A stretch of 21,772 nucleotides of DNA, from contig NZ_CAMIHH010000052.1 of assembly GCF_946220915.1 (NCBI RefSeq), positions 1 through 21,772 of the forward strand, read 5' to 3'. This document shows positions 8,107 to 13,271 of this stretch, in pieces. The translations under genes and the position numbers were made by a program. The notes beneath the pieces are model-generated. The model searched no databases. It was not told the DNA's origin and saw only the letters and a program-made list of their open reading frames with translations. This stretch comes from an uncultured Flavobacterium sp. GTDB lineage: Bacteria; Bacteroidota; Bacteroidia; Flavobacteriales; Flavobacteriaceae. Every line of letters begins with the position of its first letter. The first letter of the stretch is position 1.

Positions 8107-8340
8107 ATGAGTAAAACAGTAAAAGCATTATTATACAATTTTTTAGCCTTTCTTCCCTTTTTCCTGTCACTAAGCTACCTCATACAGGAATTTACAGGAT
8201 TAACGGGATTCTGGATACCCATTACCGCAGCTGTGGCAACCACCCTGCTGGCACCTAAGTTCCAGGCAATAAAAGTACAGGGACAGGATAAGATTTTCAT
8301 GAAATGGCTTTTTGTAAAAGGTGTCAGGGAGGTAAAATAA
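8107..8340 (+). CDS. Small two-TM membrane protein, unknown function
   Basis: The 77-aa protein has two hydrophobic stretches (about residues 8-30 and 34-48) and a basic, soluble C-terminus ending in KGVREVK. It follows the rRNA methyltransferase gene after 57 nt on the same strand, with no terminator between them that I can see, so it may be co-transcribed. I do not recognise a named family. Codon use and the clean coding frame make it a likely real gene. Confidence 0.65.
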   Translation: MSKTVKALLYNFLAFLPFFLSLSYLIQEFTGLTGFWIPITAAVATTLLAPKFQAIKVQGQDKIFMKWLFVKGVREVK

Positions 8341-8363
8341 GTATTGCAGAAGGCATAAAAAGC

Positions 8364-8387
8364 GATAGGGAGCCGGAGCTCCCTATC
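8364..8387 (-). terminator. Intrinsic terminator for the 58-aa minus-strand gene
   Basis: A perfect 10-bp stem (8364-8373 with 8378-8387, GATAGGGAGC against GCTCCCTATC) encloses a 4-nt loop. In the minus-strand RNA it is followed by GC then five U residues, so it fits a rho-independent terminator for the gene ending at 8419. On the plus strand no U run follows, although the hairpin could still protect the 3' end of the transcript from 8107-8340. Confidence 0.75.
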
Positions 8388-8418
8388 AATCAACTAACTC
8401 ATTAAATAAACCAAAAGG

Positions 8419-8595
8419 CTATTGTGCTGACTTTGCCTTTTGGTAAAAATAAAGTGGCAGGAACCCAAAATTCAGCAAAAGGAACCCTGAAAATGTAAGT
8501 ATGCCGGAAGCAGGCCAGTGCATTACTTTGAACATGATTCCTGTGCTAAGCACGAAGCTCGCTAAAAAACCGAAAACATAAACACTCTTTTTCAT
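8419..8595 (-). CDS. 58-aa two-TM protein with an FK-x-MHWP motif
   Basis: This short gene runs from ATG 8595 to TAG 8419. The protein is almost wholly two membrane helices around the turn FKVMHWPASGILTF (about residues 22-35) and ends in FLPLYFYQKAKSAQ. It closely matches the C-terminal half of the 144-aa protein encoded upstream (FKFMHWPGASLIFF and FLPLFFYHRYKN), so it looks like a stand-alone copy of that hairpin. From memory, the same FK-x-x-HWP turn is found in GldL of the gliding/T9SS motor and in many small Bacteroidetes membrane proteins. A good terminator follows it and a 25-nt near-palindrome precedes it. The homology to the neighbour is what makes such a short frame credible. Confidence 0.75.
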   Translation of the reverse strand: MKKSVYVFGFLASFVLSTGIMFKVMHWPASGILTFSGFLLLNFGFLPLYFYQKAKSAQ

Positions 8596-8645
8596 GATGT
8601 AACTGATTTATGCCCGAGGGCGGTTAATAATTATTTAATTTATAT

Positions 8646-8670
8646 AAATGCATTTTAGTAAAATGTATTT
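8646..8670. promoter_or_regulatory. 25-nt near-perfect palindrome, candidate operator
   Basis: Arms AAATGCATTTTA and TAAAATGTATTT flank a central G. Twelve positions pair, with one exception that would be a G-U pair in RNA. It lies 50 nt upstream of the 58-aa gene and just downstream of the terminator of the PadR operon, as expected for an operator in the leader or promoter of the 58-aa gene. No consensus promoter box was found beside it. Confidence 0.45.
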
Positions 8671-8674
8671 GGCT

Positions 8675-8699
8675 AAAAAATAAAGGCCGCAGCCTTTAT
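8675..8699 (-). terminator. Intrinsic terminator of the PadR operon
   Basis: A perfect 8-bp stem (8680-8687 with 8692-8699, ATAAAGGC against GCCTTTAT) encloses the loop CGCA. In the minus-strand RNA the stem is directly followed by at least five U residues (8675-8679). It lies 18 nt beyond the stop of the 144-aa gene at 8717, so it separates that operon from the 58-aa gene. Confidence 0.75.
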
Positions 8700-8716
8700 A
8701 CCATTGCATTTCAATA

Positions 8717-9151
8717 TTATTGCGAAAGGGCTTTTTTATAATAATTCTTATACCTGTGGTAGAAGAATAAAGGCAGGAATGCTGTAATCAGGACAATACA
8801 GCCCAAGAAAAAAATTAGGCTTGCGCCAGGCCAGTGCATGAATTTGAATAGTATCCCGATGCAGATCATCGAGGATGAAATGCACCCTGAAACATTGATC
8901 AGCTTTTGTCTCCATAAACTGCTTTTAAGTGATACCATTAGGTACCGGTCACGCTCCATGCTGCCGATAGCCTGGTAACCGCCAAACTGCTGTATGGCAC
9001 TATTGTAAGCCATATCGAAATCCTCAAAATCTCCGGTTTCAATGTGCGTGCAGATATGGTCCAGTACATCAGCACGAAGCTCTTTTGAAGCTATGCCATA
9101 AAACTGCAGGTTGGTAGCAATATATGCTACCTGATCGTCGGTAAGTATCAT
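8717..9151 (-). CDS. Two-TM partner protein of the PadR regulator
   Basis: The 144-aa protein has an N-terminal helical soluble domain (1-75) with ELRADVLDHICTHIE, resembling the short helical prefix domains often fused to membrane segments in PadR-linked genes. Two membrane helices follow (about 83-101 and 107-127), joined by the FKFMHWPGA turn, and then a basic tail. It overlaps the padR-like gene by 4 nt (ATGA), so the two are translationally coupled. In other bacteria PadR regulators often sit with such small membrane proteins, but their action is mostly unknown. The membrane half is copied in the separate 58-aa gene downstream. I do not know its function. Confidence 0.82.
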   Translation of the reverse strand: MILTDDQVAYIATNLQFYGIASKELRADVLDHICTHIETGDFEDFDMAYNSAIQQFGGYQAIGSMERDRYLMVSLKSSLWRQKLINVSGCISSSMICIGILFKFMHWPGASLIFFLGCIVLITAFLPLFFYHRYKNYYKKALSQ

Positions 9152-9486
9152 GGTGCCAGTTGTTTTTCGTTAAAAATAAGCGACAGTGTCGCAATAAAAT
9201 CATTAAGCTCATCGGTCACTTCCTGCACCGCTTTTTTGCCGGATCCTGTTACTTTATAATATTTACGCACCCGTTTGCCTATGTATACTTTTTCAGTGTC
9301 GAGTATGCCGTCGGCTTCCAGCTTGTGCAGGATAGGGTAGAGCGCGCCTTCACTGATGTCGATTTTTCCACGGGTAAGGTCTTTTACCTTTTGCGTTATT
9401 TCGTAACCGTACATTTTCTCACTCTTACTGAGGAGTTTCAGTATGATGGGTTGCAGGGTTCCTTTGGTAAGTTCTTTACTATACAT
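9148..9486 (-). CDS. PadR-family transcriptional regulator
   Basis: The 112-aa protein is a winged-helix regulator of the PadR family. Helix-turn-helix and wing features are visible: ELTKGTLQPIILKLLSKSEKMYGYEI, then DISEGALYPILHKLEADGIL (recognition helix), then the wing with RVRKYYKVTGSGKK. A short C-terminal helix follows, as in the small PadR-s2 type that dimerises without a large effector domain. The start was set at ATG 9486, because the first possible ATG (9501) would lie inside the promoter. The promoter carries an inverted repeat over its -7 box, so auto-repression is likely. It leads an operon with the overlapping membrane protein gene. Ligand unknown. Confidence 0.92.
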   Translation of the reverse strand: MYSKELTKGTLQPIILKLLSKSEKMYGYEITQKVKDLTRGKIDISEGALYPILHKLEADGILDTEKVYIGKRVRKYYKVTGSGKKAVQEVTDELNDFIATLSLIFNEKQLAP

Positions 9487-9490
9487 AGTA

Positions 9491-9521
9491 CAAATATACA
9501 TTTTATTTAGATGTATACAAA
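9491..9521 (-). promoter_or_regulatory. Promoter and inverted-repeat operator of the PadR operon
   Basis: On the minus strand TTTG (9521-9518), a 19-nt spacer and TATATTTG (9498-9491) match the Bacteroidetes promoter TTTG-N19-TAnnTTTG exactly. A perfect inverted repeat TATACAT (9495-9501), 9-nt spacer, ATGTATA (9511-9517) overlaps the -7 box and lies between the two promoter elements, as expected for an operator that blocks RNA polymerase. The start codon at 9486 is only 4 nt after the -7 box, so the mRNA is probably leaderless. Confidence 0.75.
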
Positions 9522-9571
9522 TAAAATGATAAATTATTTTTCCCCAACTAAAAAGCGGCCTGTAAAACCTA

Positions 9572-9579
9572 TATATTTG
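9572..9579 (+). promoter_or_regulatory. -7 box of the secreted-protein pair
   Basis: TATATTTG is an exact TAnnTTTG match 15 nt before ATG 9595, giving a leader of about 9-12 nt. No clear -33 TTTG is visible at the usual distance. The PadR operator lies about 55-75 nt upstream, so regulation of this divergent gene by the same protein is possible but not shown. Confidence 0.5.
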
Positions 9580-9594
9580 GATAAAAATGCAACC

Positions 9595-10092
9595 ATGAAA
9601 ACCATAACCCTTTTATTTACCCTGTTGCTGACAGCCCTTTGCAATGGCCAGGCAATACAGGAAGACAGGCAGCTGTACAGCATAAATATTTTTCGCTGGG
9701 CATTAACCAGTCAGGACAGCCTGACTGATAAGATTGTATATATCGATAAGAATGGAAACGTAAATTTTAATGGCGAAGAAAATTATGCTAAGTTGAATAT
9801 GGGGTTGGTTACAGAGGGCTTTAATAGATTTATTGAAGGCGAAAAGATAGAGAAGACACCCGCATACGGGGATGGCGAGATAGGCGAGGCGCATAACCCG
9901 GAACCAGGCGAGCAGGCGCTCCATATTACGGTGGTAAGGATGGAGGATCACAAAAGGGATAAGGACAAGTTCATGTACCCCGCAGAATACTATAAGCTTA
10001 TAGTGCTCCCTATTGGCAAAACGCCCGGGGGGCTATACAAATACCTGAGCCCGGATGTTATAGGCGTACTGGACAAAATGCTCAGGGATTAA
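9595..10092 (+). CDS. Secreted protein of unknown function
   Basis: The 165-aa protein has a clear Sec signal peptide (MKTITLLFTLLLTALCNGQA, cleavage near residue 19) and a soluble remainder with no motif I recognise. Cys16 in LLLTALCNGQ is not followed by a convincing lipobox pattern, so export to the periplasm or outside is more likely than lipidation. ATG 9595 was chosen because it starts the signal peptide and lies just after a promoter box; the longer frame from 9511 would begin upstream of that box. It is followed after 10 nt by a beta-barrel gene and probably forms an operon with it. Confidence 0.72.
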   Translation: MKTITLLFTLLLTALCNGQAIQEDRQLYSINIFRWALTSQDSLTDKIVYIDKNGNVNFNGEENYAKLNMGLVTEGFNRFIEGEKIEKTPAYGDGEIGEAHNPEPGEQALHITVVRMEDHKRDKDKFMYPAEYYKLIVLPIGKTPGGLYKYLSPDVIGVLDKMLRD

Positions 10093-10102
10093 CCCATACA
10101 TT

Positions 10103-10732
10103 ATGACTGCGAAAAAACTACTTGCACTGGTTGGCTGGCTTTACTGCGTGGCATCTTTCGGCCAGGCCAAAGGCGACCTTGAGTTGGGCATTGGCATCGG
10201 TACAAGCCGCTCATCAGTTAATTATCAGGACAGCAGGTTAAATCCACAAACGGCCAATAGCATTAACTTTGGCGGATCTGCCGATTATAATTTTGCTAAC
10301 CGGTGGAGTGTAAAGGCCAAAATAGTTTATGATACTAAAGGCTGGAATGATGGGACATTGTTCTTTCGGGGCGGCCAGCTGTTTAATGCCGATGTCGACC
10401 TGCATTACCTTACCGTGCCCATCATGCTCAGCTGGCATTTTGGCGGCCAGCGTAACTGGTACATTAATTTTGGAAGCTACGCCGGATTTTTAGTGGCTGC
10501 CGGCGAGGAGAATTTTGATGCCGATATTAAAGAAGCCTTTAAGGATACCGATATTGGGCTGACATTGGGCATAGGTGCAAAAATACCTGTTTCCAGATTT
10601 TTAAAGATCTATATTGAATATGACTTCCAGACAGGGTTCGGTAACCTATACAAGGATAATATTGTCTCTGTATCTAAGGCATATAGCACAAGGAATGCCT
10701 TTAATGTAGGTGTAAATTTTTTGGTTCTTTAA
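10103..10732 (+). CDS. Outer-membrane beta-barrel protein (porin family)
   Basis: The 209-aa protein has a signal peptide ending in ASFGQA (cleavage near residue 21), then alternating hydrophobic/polar strands of a small beta-barrel: DLELGIGIGTSRSSVNY, SINFGGSADYNF, WSVKAKIVYDTKG, LHYLTVPIMLSWHF, WYINFGSYAGFLVA, IGLTLGIGAKIPV, FLKIYIEYDFQTGFGN and a C-terminal strand ending in NAFNVGVNFLVL. This is the usual Bacteroidetes PorT/OmpA-barrel-like family of eight strands, in the outer membrane, without a peptidoglycan-binding domain. It follows the small secreted protein by 10 nt, so the two may work together at the cell surface. Substrate or function unknown. Confidence 0.85.
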   Translation: MTAKKLLALVGWLYCVASFGQAKGDLELGIGIGTSRSSVNYQDSRLNPQTANSINFGGSADYNFANRWSVKAKIVYDTKGWNDGTLFFRGGQLFNADVDLHYLTVPIMLSWHFGGQRNWYINFGSYAGFLVAAGEENFDADIKEAFKDTDIGLTLGIGAKIPVSRFLKIYIEYDFQTGFGNLYKDNIVSVSKAYSTRNAFNVGVNFLVL

Positions 10733-10858
10733 AGTAGATGATTAAATCAAGTCAAAATATAATTAATAACTTAATATATGAATATTTTATAATTAAAATA
10801 CGAATTTTTTGTTAAGTTGTTTTTAAATAGTATTAAAACATTGTAAAGTGTTTTTATC

Positions 10859-10873
10859 TTTAACATAGTTAAA
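10859..10873. promoter_or_regulatory. Perfect short inverted repeat before the 139-aa gene
   Basis: TTTAAC-ATA-GTTAAA is a perfect 6-bp inverted repeat 10 nt upstream of ATG 10884. The surrounding 150-nt gap (10733-10883) is very AT-rich and holds no clear promoter or terminator. In such AT-rich DNA the repeat may be chance. Confidence 0.3.
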
Positions 10874-10883
10874 CACCTTGCAT

Positions 10884-11297
10884 ATGGAAACTTACTTTGT
10901 TGTTCTGCAATTGCCGGGCAGCAGGGACCTGAAATTTGTTGAGGGCAGGTACAGCCCCGAAAATTTTTGGCCTTATGCTGCAAATGCCATTAATGAAGGG
11001 CTATCGGACATCGTATCCGTGCGGCAGGATACGGGAATTTCCGAAGCTGTACGGAGCCATGCCTTGTGCAGTGGCTGCTTTGAGACGTACCTGCTTTTTT
11101 ACCTGATGCTGAATAAAGAGGAAGCACGGGACAAAAATGTCATCATCCAGAAAATATCCGACCTGATGAAAGTTGCCAATTATGAGATGGTTGTTGATTC
11201 GTGTGACAGCTACCAGCTTGTAATGCGCGATTATTTGGATATGGGCAGTACCGATGCCAACGGGCATTATTTTGGGGGAACGCACCTGTCCGCCTAA
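10884..11297 (+). CDS. Orphan protein of 137 aa, unknown function
   Basis: I do not recognise this protein. It lacks a signal peptide and membrane segments, so it is probably cytoplasmic. It has a paired-cysteine motif CSGCFETYL near the middle (about residues 61-69) and a further Cys in VVDSCDSYQL. The N-terminus METYFVVLQLPGSRDLKF looks like a beta strand pair, followed by mixed helix. ATG 10884 is used in place of ATG 10878 because METYFVV gives a cleaner start; the two differ by two residues. It stands alone, with 151 nt of AT-rich DNA before it and 114 nt after it, ahead of the VWA-MoxR operon. Confidence 0.6.
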   Translation: METYFVVLQLPGSRDLKFVEGRYSPENFWPYAANAINEGLSDIVSVRQDTGISEAVRSHALCSGCFETYLLFYLMLNKEEARDKNVIIQKISDLMKVANYEMVVDSCDSYQLVMRDYLDMGSTDANGHYFGGTHLSA

Positions 11298-11365
11298 CGG
11301 GTAAGCAATAAGTTGCGCTCGGCACCGGCACCATGCTTCCCGCAAGCCCTACTGTAGAAAATTAT

Positions 11366-11403
11366 ATTACATTTTACAATTTCCTAACCTGTAAAGTGGT
11401 AAT
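11366..11403. promoter_or_regulatory. Interrupted inverted repeat upstream of the VWA-MoxR operon
   Basis: Two nested pairs are arranged symmetrically: ATTAC (11366-11370) with GTAAT (11399-11403), and TTTACA (11373-11378) with TGTAAA (11390-11395), around an 11-nt centre. The repeat ends 8 nt before ATG 11412 and overlaps a weak -7-like box TAATTTAG (11400-11407). It could be an operator of the operon or a leader hairpin. This is inference from symmetry only. Confidence 0.35.
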
Positions 11404-11411
11404 TTAGGAGG

Positions 11412-12530
11412 ATGGAAAAAGAAAGGAAAAAAGGCTTTGTGTTCAGGACTTACAAAGCCCCGGATGTAGCGCCCTTCGACAAGCTTTTTGAGATCTTTAC
11501 AGAACTTATTACGTATACCTCGGGCGACCTTGATGAAGCCATCGACTGGCTGCGGCAGCTCGATAAGGAGTATGGCCTTACTGATGAGGCCTACACCATT
11601 GACGATTTTATAGAGGACCTTAAAAAGAAAGGCTACATCCGCGAGGAGATAAAACCCGATGGGGCAGGAGGGCTGAAAATTACCTCCAAGACCGAGCGTT
11701 CCATCCGCCAGCAGGCGCTGGACCAGATTTTTGGCAACCTGAAACGTGCAGGTTCCGGCAGCCACAGGACCAAATATTCCGGTAGCGGCGACGAGCATAC
11801 GGGCGAGTTTCGCGAATACCGTTTTGGCGACAGCCTTGAGAGGATATCGCTAACCGAAAGCCTTCGCAACGCACAGGTAAACAATGGCATTGATGATTTT
11901 CGCCTGTATGAGGATGACCTGGTGGTGGAAGATTCGCAATATAGGGCACAGATGAGCACGGTACTGATGATCGACATCAGCCACAGCATGATACTTTATG
12001 GCGAAGACCGCATTACGCCTGCTAAAAGAGTGGCCATGGCGCTCGCCGAACTCATTACCACACGCTACCCCAAAGACACGCTGGACATACTCGTATTTGG
12101 CAACGACGCATGGCCCATTGCCATAAAAGACCTGCCTTACCTGCAGGTAGGCCCATACCACACCAATACTGTCGCAGGATTGCAGCTGGCGATGGACCTG
12201 CTCCGCCGCAAACGAAACACCAATAAGCAGATATTCATGATAACCGATGGCAAGCCCAGCTGTGTGCGCCAGGCAGATGGCACTTACTACATGAACAGCT
12301 ATGGCCTGGACGATTACATTGTAGACAAATGTTATACCATGGCACAACAGGCGCGCAAGCTGCACATTCCCATTACAACATTCATGATTGCGCGCGACCC
12401 GTATCTGCAGGAATTCATTCAGCATTTTACAGAGGCCAACCAGGGCAAGGCATTCTATACGGGATTGCAGGGCCTCGGCGAAATGATATTTGAGGACTAT
12501 GAAGCCAACCGTAAAAAACGCGTAAAGTGA
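11412..12530 (+). CDS. VWA-domain protein, partner of a MoxR ATPase
   Basis: The 372-aa cytoplasmic protein has an N-terminal helical region (1-110), a linker, and a von Willebrand A domain from about residue 180. The metal-ion-dependent adhesion site is complete: DISHS (188-192, DxSxS), a Thr in YHTNTVAGL (251 or 253) and ITDG (D279). Proteins of this kind pair with MoxR-type AAA+ ATPases, as in RavA-ViaA or CbbQ-CbbO, and act as adaptors that present target proteins for remodelling or cofactor insertion. It has no signal peptide or membrane segment. It opens the three-gene operon, and its stop codon overlaps the start of the next gene by one base (TGATG). An AGGAGG directly abuts the start codon, too close to act as a normal ribosome site. 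The client protein is unknown. Confidence 0.9.
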   Translation: MEKERKKGFVFRTYKAPDVAPFDKLFEIFTELITYTSGDLDEAIDWLRQLDKEYGLTDEAYTIDDFIEDLKKKGYIREEIKPDGAGGLKITSKTERSIRQQALDQIFGNLKRAGSGSHRTKYSGSGDEHTGEFREYRFGDSLERISLTESLRNAQVNNGIDDFRLYEDDLVVEDSQYRAQMSTVLMIDISHSMILYGEDRITPAKRVAMALAELITTRYPKDTLDILVFGNDAWPIAIKDLPYLQVGPYHTNTVAGLQLAMDLLRRKRNTNKQIFMITDGKPSCVRQADGTYYMNSYGLDDYIVDKCYTMAQQARKLHIPITTFMIARDPYLQEFIQHFTEANQGKAFYTGLQGLGEMIFEDYEANRKKRVK

Positions 12531-13267
12531 TGATTGAGGTTGTGATTTTAATAATTGTGCTTGCGGTAATTGCAGCGGTGGTTTTGATCCCGAAAGGGGC
12601 AGCAGTTGATAATGTTGTTTCGATACAGCCATCAGGCGATACGCTGCAACTCATGACTGTTCCTGACAGTCCGCTGGCTTTTGGTTACAAATGTATGTGG
12701 TTCGCTGTTAAGACTGATGATAAAGATGGTGTAGCGGAGGCATTGGGTTTTAAAAGTACTATGGCCTGTAACTGGGAATATGGCATTGCACAAGCGTATG
12801 GAAAATCAGTTTACATCACGCCTGCAATCGGCACATGGACATTGGCTGTTGGATGGGGTTTGCCCCACGGTGATTCGAAAGAAAGTATTGAAAAGGTAAA
12901 AAGCCTGGCTGACAAACTAAGTGAACGGTTTGGCGAGGCGCAGTTTTTTGGTACGCACAGGGTGGTGGAATACCACTGCTGGCTGAAGTCAGTCGGCGGG
13001 AAAACAGAAAGGCTGTATTCTTATTCAGGAGAAAGCGGTGAGAACCTTGCTGTTGAAGGCGGCCCAACAGTATTCGAAAAACAGTATAACCTTGTAAATA
13101 CTTTAGCTGCGGAAGCGCAAAGTGAAGGCCATTATGACAGGGAGGACCTGGATTATCCCGATGAAGAAATGGTAATGAAATTGGCTGGTGCCTGGAGCAT
13201 AAATCCGCAATTAATTGAAAATAATGATAATATAAAGGGCCTTGGGCTCGTAGGGACATTAAAATAA
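12530..13267 (+). CDS. Membrane-anchored protein of unknown function within the VWA-MoxR operon
   Basis: The 245-aa protein starts with one membrane helix (residues about 3-22, from IEVVILIIVLAVIAAVVLI), then a soluble domain. Its conserved-looking parts are KSTMACNWEYGIAQAY, GTWTLAVGWGLPHGDS, LSERFGEAQFFGTHRVVEYH and a WL..GGKTERLYSYSGESGE stretch, ending in AGAWSINPQLIE. From memory this pattern (W-x-L-x-x-G-x-x-LP, FFxxHRVVxxHxW, RxYxYxGE) recurs in uncharacterised proteins of diverse bacteria, but I cannot name a family. A GTG at 12527 would add one residue; the ATG overlapping the VWA stop is used. The ATPase gene starts 4 nt after its stop. GC in two 60-nt blocks I counted (45% and 42%) is lower than in the flanking genes (52% and 57%). 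It may anchor the VWA-ATPase pair at the membrane. Confidence 0.8.
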   Translation: MIEVVILIIVLAVIAAVVLIPKGAAVDNVVSIQPSGDTLQLMTVPDSPLAFGYKCMWFAVKTDDKDGVAEALGFKSTMACNWEYGIAQAYGKSVYITPAIGTWTLAVGWGLPHGDSKESIEKVKSLADKLSERFGEAQFFGTHRVVEYHCWLKSVGGKTERLYSYSGESGENLAVEGGPTVFEKQYNLVNTLAAEAQSEGHYDREDLDYPDEEMVMKLAGAWSINPQLIENNDNIKGLGLVGTLK

Positions 13268-13271
13268 AAGC

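Noticed and set aside
9511..9594. Upstream start for the secreted protein
   Set aside because: The added residues run through the promoter box at 9572-9579 and precede a clean signal peptide; ATG 9595 is the sensible start.
11406..11411. AGGAGG as Shine-Dalgarno site of the VWA gene
   Set aside because: It touches the ATG with no spacer, which is too close to work, and this group of bacteria rarely uses such sites.
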